From contig CAZJUJ010000070.1 in NCBI GenBank assembly GCA_964549135.1, positions 1 to 9,883 of the forward strand: DNA of 9,883 bases, read 5' to 3'. Under the pieces are notes generated by a model that was not told the origin of the DNA, ran no database searches, and saw nothing but the letters and a program-made list of their open reading frames with translations. The stretch comes from RUG563 sp964549135. Lineage in GTDB: Bacteria > Bacillota > Clostridia > Christensenellales > Aristaeellaceae. The position numbers and the translations under genes were made by a program. Positions 1-5,389 of this stretch are shown one piece after another (position 1 is the first letter of the stretch; the number at the start of each line of letters is the position of its first letter).

Positions 1-1012
1 GCACATTCTGGCCATAGCTGGTGCGATAGCGCATGCGGCCCAGCAGCTTCACCAGTTCGGGATGGATGCCATGCTGGCCGGTTTCGAATACGGCCTGCTC
101 GCCGGCCTCCCGGATCTGATTATCCACTTCCTTCTTGGCCTTTTCCACGCATTCCTCAATGCGGGCGGGATGGATGCGCCCATCCATAATGAGCTTTTCA
201 ATGGCCAGCCGGGCAATCTCTCTGCGGACGGGATCAAAGGCGGAAACGATCACGGCCTCGGGGGTATCGTCAATAATCAGATCGACGCCGGTGGCGGTTT
301 CCAGGGCGCGGATATTGCGGCCCTCGCGGCCGATAATGCGGCCCTTCATATCATCATTGGGCAGATTGATCACGGAAACGGTGGTTTCGGCCACATGATC
401 CGCGGCGCATTTCTGAATGGCCAGGGCGATAATATTGCGGGCCTTCTTTTCGCCCTCTTCCTTGGCGCGGCTTTCAATTTCGCGGACGGTGGCGGCGGCA
501 TCATGGAATGCATCCTTCTGCACCCGATCGATAACCATCTGCCGGGCCTCATCCTGGGTCATGGTGGCGATGCGCTCCAATTCGGCCACCTGCCGATTCT
601 TGTATTCCTCGGCCTCGTCCTCCAGCTTCTGGGCGTTTTCAAATTTCTTGTTCAGCCCATCCTCCCGGATCTCCAGGCTATCCCGCTTTTTATCCAGCTG
701 TTCTTCCCGCTTATCCAGGTTTTCCTCCCGCTGGATAACGCGGCGCTCCGACCGCTGCACCTCAGCCCGGCGGGTGCGAACCTCTTTATCCAGTTCGGTC
801 TTGAGATGAAGGATTTCCTCCTTCGCCTCCAGCAGCATTTCCTTTTTCTTGTCATCCGCCTTGCGGGTGGCGTCATCCAGCAGCTTTTTTGCGTATTCCT
901 CCGTGCGGCCAATTTTCTTTTCCGCTACGTTCTTGCGATAGTAAAAACCGGCGCAGGCGCCTGCGGCCCCGGCCACCAATGCGGTCAGGATGATCCATAC
1001 GAATGTTGGCAT
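1..1012 (-). CDS. rny: Ribonuclease Y (RNase Y), N-terminal 337 residues; 3' end outside window
   Basis: RNase Y is a membrane-anchored endoribonuclease that starts bulk mRNA decay in Bacillota. Read on the minus strand, the protein has the family layout: one N-terminal membrane segment (about residues 3-22), a long charged coiled coil (about 25-190) and a KH RNA-binding domain with the signature GRIIGREGRNIR at 224-235. The segment LGRMRYRTSYGQNV at the window edge is the usual link to the HD catalytic domain, which lies beyond the left end, so the gene is incomplete here. The ATG at 1012-1010 is chosen because a strong Shine-Dalgarno (GGAGGGAGGG on minus, 1022-1031) lies about 9 nt upstream and the membrane anchor follows directly. 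The nearest strong promoter is at 1309-1337 with a terminator-like hairpin between it and the gene. A weak pair (TTGAAA 1067-1062, GAAAAT 1046-1041, 15-bp spacer, extended TG) might be a private rny promoter. Identity is very secure. Confidence 0.96.
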   Translation of the reverse strand, partial: MPTFVWIILTALVAGAAGACAGFYYRKNVAEKKIGRTEEYAKKLLDDATRKADDKKKEMLLEAKEEILHLKTELDKEVRTRRAEVQRSERRVIQREENLDKREEQLDKKRDSLEIREDGLNKKFENAQKLEDEAEEYKNRQVAELERIATMTQDEARQMVIDRVQKDAFHDAAATVREIESRAKEEGEKKARNIIALAIQKCAADHVAETTVSVINLPNDDMKGRIIGREGRNIRALETATGVDLIIDDTPEAVIVSAFDPVRREIARLAIEKLIMDGRIHPARIEECVEKAKKEVDNQIREAGEQAVFETGQHGIHPELVKLLGRMRYRTSYGQNV

Positions 1013-1070
1013 GTGTGTATACCCTCCCTCCATTTTTCAGATTTTCCCAGTATTTTTTTCATTTCAATCG

Positions 1071-1111
1071 AAAAAGCCGCATGCAGAAACGGGGCCGTTT
1101 CTGCGCACGGC
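1071..1111 (-). terminator. Intrinsic terminator or attenuator upstream of rny
   Basis: On the minus strand GCCG-TGC-GCAGAAACG, a GCCC loop, then CGTTTCTGC-ATG-CGGC form a stem of 13 Watson-Crick pairs plus two G-T wobbles and one mismatch, followed at once by TTTTT (1075-1071). This is a textbook Rho-independent terminator. It ends transcripts from the promoter at 1309-1337 about 60 nt before the rny start codon. It either closes an independent small RNA or acts as an attenuator for rny. Confidence 0.75.
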
Positions 1112-1302
1112 AAAGCTGTATTCTGATACTGCGTGCGTCCACACGCAAGCAAAACACACCAAACACACATAAAACGCGGCCCCTGAAGCGGCAGCGCTTG
1201 ATATGGCAAAGCGGCAATCGCCTGCAAAAAACACCTGAGCAACATGTATCCGAAAACAGCTCACCCACCGGCGGCATTCGCCGAAAGGGCATTTAGCCGA
1301 TC
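1071..1302 (-). ncRNA. Candidate structured small RNA of about 230 nt (possible tracrRNA or rny leader)
   Basis: A strong minus-strand promoter (1337-1309) and an intrinsic terminator (1111-1071) frame a roughly 230-nt transcript without a convincing reading frame. Visible hairpins on the minus strand include CGGC-GAAT-GCCG, AAGCG-CTGC-CGCTT, TGCGTG-TGGACG-CACGCA and the terminator itself. It contains CTTTGCC twice (1211-1205 and 1115-1109), which is complementary to GGCAAAG, the 3' end of the neighbouring CRISPR repeat read on the minus strand. At the second site the match continues as CTTTGCCGTGCG, which could pair with GGCAAAG and CGCAC of one repeat if 12 nt between them loop out. That makes it a candidate tracrRNA for the adjacent effector. 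A long regulatory leader of rny is the main alternative. I found no match to a riboswitch or T-box consensus. The start is approximate, about 7 nt past the -10 box. Confidence 0.5.
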
Positions 1303-1308
1303 ACGTTT

Positions 1309-1337
1309 ATTTTACACTTCCTTTGCCGTTCTGTCAA
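1309..1337 (-). promoter_or_regulatory. Sigma-A promoter, TTGACA-N17-TAAAAT
   Basis: On the minus strand a perfect -35 box TTGACA (1337-1332) is followed by a 17-bp spacer and TAAAAT (1314-1309, five of six consensus bases). Transcription would start near 1302. It drives the structured RNA region and, by readthrough, possibly rny. The spacer contains CTTTGCC on the plus strand (1321-1327), a heptamer also found at the end of every CRISPR repeat. Confidence 0.8.
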
Positions 1338-1359
1338 GGATTTGCGGGATAAATTAAAC

Positions 1360-1399
1360 AAAAAAGAGGGGAAATGCCCTTGCAGATTCTCCCATTTCC
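1360..1399 (-). terminator. Possible terminator of a minus-strand array transcript
   Basis: GGAAATG (1399-1393 on minus) pairs with CATTTCC (1376-1370) across a 16-nt loop. After CCTC comes a run of six T (1365-1360). The large loop and the 4-nt gap before the T run make it weaker than the other terminators here. If real, it would end a minus-strand transcript of the CRISPR array. Confidence 0.35.
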
Positions 1400-1536
1400 G
1401 TTTCCCGGCGCGTTTTTCCCAGCGCCCCGGGGCTTCCCGGCATATTTTTCCGGGACTCCCGCCGCGTTTTCCCTGCCTTCCCGGCGCATTTCCCCGCGGC
1501 AGAGCAGCCGCGCGGGAGTACACACCGGGCGAATGA
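1400..1536. other. T/C-run-rich stretch next to the array, no gene
   Basis: This GC-rich stretch has no credible reading frame. On the plus strand it repeats a loose motif of T-runs followed by CCC and GGCG. TTCCCGGC occurs near 1402, 1433 and 1478, with related T3-5/C2-4 runs near 1413, 1445, 1467 and 1489. It also contains the self-complementary GCCCCGGGGC (1424-1433) and a CGCGGC/GCCGCG hairpin near 1495-1514. I could not find a convincing plus-strand promoter for the array here. Confidence 0.4.
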
Positions 1537-2040
1537 CTTTGCCTCAGCGCGCTCCGTGCGGATTGCATCCCGAGATCCTCGACCCTGCAGGTGTGGCCCC
1601 AACTTTGCCTCAGCGCGCTCCGTGCGGATTGCATCTCCCATTTCCCCCCCAGCAGCTTGATCTGCCGGACCTTTGCCTCAGCGCGCTCCGTGCGGATTGC
1701 ATCCCTGGAGCGCTGCACGGAGGCAGCGCGAGAAATCCTTTGCCTCAGCGCGCTCCGTGCGGATTGCATCTCCCTGGCCTCCTCCGCATTTCTGACAGTT
1801 ATGGCCTTTGCCTCAGCGCGCTCCGTGCGGATTGCATCTGTGACAGCGACAGTTATGAGTGGCATGAGGATTTACTTTGCCTCAGCGCGCTCCGTGCGGA
1901 TTGCATCGCTGCATTTTACAAGCCCTTTATCAATCGCGCCCTTTGCCTCAGCGCGCTCCGTGCGGATTGCATCATTTGACTACACAACGATGGTACGGCT
2001 ACGCCAGCTTTGCCTCAGCGCGCTCCGTGCGGATTGCATC
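1537..2040. CRISPR. CRISPR array: 8 identical 33-nt repeats, 7 spacers
   Basis: Repeats lie at 1537-1569, 1603-1635, 1671-1703, 1738-1770, 1806-1838, 1875-1907, 1941-1973 and 2008-2040, and all eight are identical. Read on plus, the repeat begins CTTTGCCTCAGCGC and ends GTGCGGATTGCATC; on minus it begins GATGCAATCCGCAC and ends GCTGAGGCAAAG. Spacers are 33, 35, 34, 35, 36, 33 and 34 nt and are unrelated, apart from a shared decamer in spacers 4 and 5. No degenerate terminal repeat marks the distal end, so the strand is undecided. Minus is preferred because the 2041-2110 flank is the more AT-rich one (leader-like), a promoter-like TTGAGA-N17-TACCAT lies about 50 nt before the first minus-strand repeat, and the effector gene is on minus. 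Plus is supported by the terminators at 2215-2242. No cas1, cas2 or cas4 is seen. The array points to a type V-U-like locus with the TnpB/Cas12-like gene next door. Confidence 0.97.
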
Positions 2041-2071
2041 GGCAAAAATGCACAATGGGCCTCGCGTTTTA

Positions 2072-2100
2072 TTGAAGACACGCTGTGAATATGGTAGGAT
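2072..2100 (+). promoter_or_regulatory. Candidate extended -10 promoter, TTGAAG-N17-TAGGAT
   Basis: TTGAAG (2072-2077) and TAGGAT (2095-2100) are spaced by 17 bp, and TGG directly before the -10 box gives the extended -10 TGn motif. Each box matches four of six consensus bases. It would make a short RNA of about 110-135 nt ending at the terminators at 2215-2242. It overlaps an opposing promoter-like sequence. Confidence 0.4.
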
Positions 2101-2119
2101 AGCTTCTCATTCGTCTCAA
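2091..2119 (-). promoter_or_regulatory. Candidate array promoter, TTGAGA-N17-TACCAT
   Basis: On minus, TTGAGA (2119-2114, five of six) and TACCAT (2096-2091, four of six) are 17 bp apart. A start near 2084 would leave roughly 45 nt of leader before the first minus-strand repeat (2040). Its -10 box overlaps the -10 of the plus-strand candidate at 2072-2100, so at most one of the two is likely to be strong. Confidence 0.35.
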
Positions 2120-2221
2120 AGCGGCGCATGCACTGCACTACATTCCCATATTCTTCTGCTGCCAAGGCAACCTACGTTGCCATGAACGGCAGCCCCGGAC
2201 GGGCAATCGACCGGTTTTTTT
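2107..2221 (+). ncRNA. Candidate short structured RNA between array and effector
   Basis: The region holds a nested hairpin: GCTGCC (2158-2163) with GGCAGC (2188-2193) outside, and GGCAAC (2166-2171) with GTTGCC (2176-2181) around a CTAC loop inside. It ends in CCGG-N12-CCGG (2195-2214) followed by seven T. With the upstream plus-strand promoter candidate this could be a small RNA. It contains GCAATC (2203-2208), complementary to GATTGC of the plus-oriented repeat, so it is an alternative tracrRNA if the array is read on plus. Equally, the hairpin could belong to the 3' untranslated region of the effector mRNA on minus. Confidence 0.3.
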
Positions 2222-2242
2222 GGTGCGAACCGCACCGTTTTT
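2222..2242 (+). terminator. Intrinsic terminator reading toward the effector's 3' end
   Basis: GGTGCG (2222-2227), loop AAC, CGCACC (2231-2236), then G and five T (2238-2242). A preceding T7 run (2215-2221) after a short CCGG stem may be a second termination site. On minus the stem is followed by A residues, so it works only for plus-strand transcripts. It implies that something upstream, either the array or the short RNA, is transcribed on plus. Confidence 0.6.
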
Positions 2243-2247
2243 CCGTG

Positions 2248-3792
2248 TTAACTGATGCTTCGCCTGATGCCCATGCTGGAAAGCGTTCTGGGCAGGGCGG
2301 ATAATTGCTGAATCGTCTGATCGTGCAGAAGTACGAAACGGGGATAATCCTGTTCGAGAGCGGGCTGGTCAAAATACAGCTTCTGGGGCTTGGCAATCTC
2401 CTTGTAATGCTGCAGCAGGAAGGCGGAGTAGAGATCGCGCTGGATGCGATGGCCATCCGGCATGATGTTCCAGCGCTGGGACAGGGACTTTTTGGTGTAA
2501 TCCTGTGTCAGGTGATTATACTGGCTGGCCCTGGCATCGGTGGGTACCTTCACGACGCCCGGAAGACCCAGAGATTTGCATTTCAGCTCCAGCAGCGTAA
2601 TCAGCGCTGCCGGGGCTTTATTGGCGATGGATTTGCCGAAGCGTTTTTTTCGCTTGTATCTTCCCGTCTTTTCTGAAATCTCTGTCTTCTTTGCCCGGCG
2701 GGAAAGCCCGCGCCAATTCATATCCTCCACATAGAAGCAATTGCCCAGAGAAAGCAGGAAATTTGCCAATTCCGTGTGCTGCCGTTTTCGGGTTTCCGCC
2801 TGCTGATACAAAAGATAGGATAGCTCCCGCTGAAGCCTTCGGTATCGCTTGGATTTATTGCGCGTCAGCCGAACGCCGCGCTTGATGGTGCCGTCCTCCC
2901 GATAATTATCCGGATTGCTGGCCCGCCTGCTTCGATCCATTTTTCTCAAAAGGCGGCGCTTTTCCTGCTCGATGCTCTGCACCTGATCTGCCAGTTCCAC
3001 AAGCCCTGCGGCATCGGGCGCGGAATAGGCCAGGGGCTGGGGGCCGATATCCAGCCCCACGGCTCCCTCCCCCACCGGGTGGCGGGGCTGCCCGCTGACC
3101 GGATCCCGCTTCACCGCCGGCTGCCCTTCCAACGCCAATTGCACATACCAGCGATCCTTCGTTTTTCCGGGCTTGCGGAGAATGCGAACGTATTTTACCC
3201 GTTTTGAAAGCATTTCCTTTTCGTAATCGTTGGGATGCGGCAGCTTGATAGGCAGCGTCAATCCTTTCCACTCGATATACGTTCCGCGAAACATGATTTC
3301 TATGCCACCGCTTTTTCCCACTTGTGAATACCCCTCTATGGAATACATCTCTCCGGGTTTCTTGAAATGAACCTGCACACTTTTGTCATTGATTTTCTTC
3401 TCAAAAGCCTTCCAAATATGAGGGGCAATACCGTGTACGGCAACATTGGAACCGATATTTTTGTTAAAATGCTTATAGTACTTTTTCATTGCAGTCGAAA
3501 AACCATACTCTGTAAACCCAGCCTTTTTTTGCAACTCTTTGCGTTTTTTATACAATGGCCTGAGTTTTGGCTTATCCTCGGCATTATCCCAGTTCAGCTG
3601 CCCAATGGCTTTTTCGTTTTCCCTGTACTGCGGCGATTGCAAAAGGCCCCGATATCTTTTTAATTCTACGCCAAGCATCGCGTTGTATATCTGGCGGGCA
3701 ACTTCAAATCGTTTGGCGAGGCGATCCTCCTGCCATTTTTCCAATTTCAGCGGTAAAGTAAGGCAGCAGGTCGGCGTTGAGCTTCTTGCCAA
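2248..3792 (-). CDS. TnpB/Cas12-like RuvC nuclease, candidate type V-U effector (514 aa)
   Basis: Proteins of this superfamily are RNA-guided DNA nucleases: TnpB of IS200/IS605 elements and Cas12 in type V CRISPR. The C-terminal half carries the split RuvC fold: motif I GLDIG (Asp248), motif II FYVEDMNWRGL (Glu356) and motif III QRDLYSAF (Asp453), so the acidic triad is intact. The N-terminal ~220 residues are the basic RNA/DNA-binding part. The zinc finger that TnpB has between motifs II and III is missing; that stretch has no CxxC pairs and reads SQYNHLTQDYTKK. A size of 514 aa fits miniature Cas12s. The start is TTG at 3792-3790, 8 nt after a strong AGGAGG (3806-3801). The longer frame from an ATG at 3876 is rejected because it contains the promoter -10 box. 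The CRISPR array lies 207 nt past the stop, and no tnpA or adaptation gene is near. By eye the 5' half is more AT-rich than neighbouring genes, which suggests transfer. A stand-alone TnpB relative beside an unrelated array is the alternative. Confidence 0.85.
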   Translation of the reverse strand: MARSSTPTCCLTLPLKLEKWQEDRLAKRFEVARQIYNAMLGVELKRYRGLLQSPQYRENEKAIGQLNWDNAEDKPKLRPLYKKRKELQKKAGFTEYGFSTAMKKYYKHFNKNIGSNVAVHGIAPHIWKAFEKKINDKSVQVHFKKPGEMYSIEGYSQVGKSGGIEIMFRGTYIEWKGLTLPIKLPHPNDYEKEMLSKRVKYVRILRKPGKTKDRWYVQLALEGQPAVKRDPVSGQPRHPVGEGAVGLDIGPQPLAYSAPDAAGLVELADQVQSIEQEKRRLLRKMDRSRRASNPDNYREDGTIKRGVRLTRNKSKRYRRLQRELSYLLYQQAETRKRQHTELANFLLSLGNCFYVEDMNWRGLSRRAKKTEISEKTGRYKRKKRFGKSIANKAPAALITLLELKCKSLGLPGVVKVPTDARASQYNHLTQDYTKKSLSQRWNIMPDGHRIQRDLYSAFLLQHYKEIAKPQKLYFDQPALEQDYPRFVLLHDQTIQQLSALPRTLSSMGIRRSIS

Positions 3793-3852
3793 GAAATTCC
3801 CCTCCTTCCCCTCCGTGCCGGGGCGGCGCAGAAACGTTCCATTGATAGGAAT

Positions 3853-3881
3853 ATTATACCCGCTTCTGCTCCGCATGTCAA
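3853..3881 (-). promoter_or_regulatory. Effector promoter, perfect TTGACA-N17-TATAAT
   Basis: On minus, TTGACA (3881-3876), a 17-bp spacer and TATAAT (3858-3853) match the sigma-A consensus exactly. The start near 3846 gives a leader of about 54 nt before the TTG start codon. The -35 box overlaps the edge of a degenerate CRISPR-repeat copy (3877-3903), a likely place for repression. Confidence 0.88.
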
Positions 3882-3903
3882 GCGCTGACGGGCGAATTGC
3901 ATC
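3877..3903. repeat. Degenerate CRISPR-repeat copy between divergent promoters
   Basis: The plus strand ends GGGCGAATTGCATC, against GTGCGGATTGCATC in the array repeat. Further left, TCAAGCGC matches TCAGCGC of the repeat with a one-base insertion, so with gaps roughly three quarters of 27 nt agree. It lies exactly between the -35 boxes of the effector (3876-3881) and the MATE gene (3904-3909), and outside both predicted transcripts. It may be a relic repeat, a regulatory site or an anti-repeat. Confidence 0.6.
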
Positions 3904-3932
3904 TTGCTGCGGGGGGAAAAAGGGCGTATAAT
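3904..3932 (+). promoter_or_regulatory. Promoter of the MATE operon, TTGCTG-N17-TATAAT
   Basis: A perfect -10 TATAAT (3927-3932) lies 17 bp after a weak -35 TTGCTG (3904-3909). The start near 3939 leaves about 25 nt before the MATE start codon. It is divergent from the effector promoter, with the repeat-like element directly upstream. Confidence 0.7.
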
Positions 3933-3964
3933 AGAGAATCGAGAAAGGCGAAAGGGGACGAAGG

Positions 3965-5359
3965 ATGTTTCGGAAAAGTCTACAGGATCACCAAAGCAGC
4001 AGAACCTTTTCCAACCGGGCGCTAATCACGCTGATCCTGCCGCTGATTGCCGAGCAGCTATTGGCGGTGATGGTGGGCATGGCGGATACGGTAATGGTTT
4101 CCGGCGTAGGCGAAAGCGCCGTGGCCGCCGTATCCACGGTGGATTCCCTGAATGTTATGTTTATTCAGCTTTTTGCCGCCATGAGCGCGGGGGGCGCGGT
4201 GGTATCGGCCCAGTATCTGGGGAAGGGCGATCAGGCCAACGCCTGCCGGGCGGCCAAGCAATTGATGCAGGGCACGGTGGTCATTGCATCGGCGCTGGCG
4301 CTGATGATCGTTATTTTCCATCAGCAGCTGATCGGCCTGATGGATAACGGCAATGACCCCGCCATTCTATCCCAATCCTATACCTATCTGATTATTACCG
4401 CCCTTTCCTATCCCTTTCTGGGCATTTATAATGGCGGCGTGGGCCTGCTAAGGGCCATGGGCGATTCCAAGACCTCCATGCTGACCAGCCTCATGATGAA
4501 TATCATCAATATCCTGGGCAACGCCATTCTGATTCATCCCTGCGGCCTGGGCGTGGCCGGGGCGGGCATCGCCACCCTGCTTTCCCGAATCGTATCGGCC
4601 CTGCTGATTCTGCGGGTGATGTATCGCCAGAATATGCCCATCCATCTGGAAAGCATGCAGGGGAAAAAGAGCCTGAAGGACATCCTGAATTATTTCCGGT
4701 TTGATTTTCCCATGCTCAGCCGGATTTTCCGGGTGGGCATTCCCAGCGGCCTGGAAAACAGCCTCTTCCAGATGGGAAGGGTATTGATCATGAGCGTGGT
4801 TACCACCTTTTCCACCCCGGTTCGCGCCGCCAATGCGGTCTGCAACAGCATCACCGGCGTGGTGGTCACCCCCGGCTCGGCGGTGGGCCTGGCGGCGGTG
4901 GCCGTTATCGGGCAATTGATCGGCGCGGATAAAAAGGAGGAGGCCAGATATTACGGGAAAAAGCTGCTGGCCATTCAGTATGCGCTCACGCTGTTCTTTA
5001 CCGTTATCGTCTTCATTTTTGCCGAGCCCTTCGTGCGGCTTTTCAGCCTGTCGGAGGAGGCGGTGCCGGTAGCGGTGGAGATCATGCGCAGCTATGCCGC
5101 CGTGGCGGCGGTGCTGTGGCCGGCCTCCTTCGGCCTGCCCAATGTGCTGCGGGCGGCGGGGGATGTGAAATTCACCATGAAGGTTTCCATCGCCAGCATG
5201 GCCATCCTGCGTTTGGGCGCGTGCTATCTGCTGGTCTATGTCTTCCATATGTCCCTGATGGGGGTGTGGGTGGCCATGTATCTGGATTGGGTGCTGCGCT
5301 CCGCCTTCTTTGTCACCCGCTTCCTGAACGGCAAATGGCTGGAAAAAAAGGTCATATAA
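3965..5359 (+). CDS. MATE family multidrug/cation efflux transporter (464 aa)
   Basis: MATE proteins are 12-helix antiporters in the cytoplasmic membrane that expel drugs or metabolites in exchange for Na+ or H+. The length and hydrophobic pattern fit: helices run from about residue 18 to 450 in two halves separated by a hydrophilic loop near 221-255. The paired family motif is visible in both halves, LRAMGDSKT (162-170) and LRAAGDVKFT (395-404). The substrate cannot be told. The ATG follows an AAAGGGG-type ribosome-binding site (3951-3956) with 8-nt spacing. The gene is first in a probable operon: the next start codon is 30 nt past its stop and no terminator intervenes. It is divergent from the CRISPR effector. 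Assignment to the family is secure; any role in resistance is not shown. Confidence 0.93.
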   Translation: MFRKSLQDHQSSRTFSNRALITLILPLIAEQLLAVMVGMADTVMVSGVGESAVAAVSTVDSLNVMFIQLFAAMSAGGAVVSAQYLGKGDQANACRAAKQLMQGTVVIASALALMIVIFHQQLIGLMDNGNDPAILSQSYTYLIITALSYPFLGIYNGGVGLLRAMGDSKTSMLTSLMMNIINILGNAILIHPCGLGVAGAGIATLLSRIVSALLILRVMYRQNMPIHLESMQGKKSLKDILNYFRFDFPMLSRIFRVGIPSGLENSLFQMGRVLIMSVVTTFSTPVRAANAVCNSITGVVVTPGSAVGLAAVAVIGQLIGADKKEEARYYGKKLLAIQYALTLFFTVIVFIFAEPFVRLFSLSEEAVPVAVEIMRSYAAVAAVLWPASFGLPNVLRAAGDVKFTMKVSIASMAILRLGACYLLVYVFHMSLMGVWVAMYLDWVLRSAFFVTRFLNGKWLEKKVI

Positions 5360-5389
5360 AATCATTCCAATAAAAAGGAGATCACGATC

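Noticed and set aside
62..1126. Long plus-strand frame (354 codons) over the rny region
   Set aside because: It is antisense to rny, whose minus-strand translation gives an unmistakable RNase Y with KH motif; the plus frame has low-complexity, non-family sequence and no ribosome-binding site.
1071..1302. T-box or other known riboswitch upstream of rny
   Set aside because: An AGGGGCCGCG stretch superficially recalls the T-box AGGGTGGNACCGCG, but key bases are missing and there is no specifier-loop architecture that I can see.
1570..2007. Self-targeting spacers within this window
   Set aside because: Reading the seven spacers against both strands of the window by eye gave no convincing match; a genome-wide search was not possible.
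1293..2088. Several frames across the array on both strands with repeated peptides such as SALRADCI and SARSVRIAS
   Set aside because: The peptide repeats are only the 33-nt CRISPR repeats translated in different frames; there are no starts with ribosome-binding sites.
3793..3876. Upstream ATG start for the effector (542-aa version)
   Set aside because: The extra 28 codons contain the TATAAT -10 box of a perfect promoter, and the extension does not look like family sequence; the TTG at 3792 has a strong ribosome-binding site.
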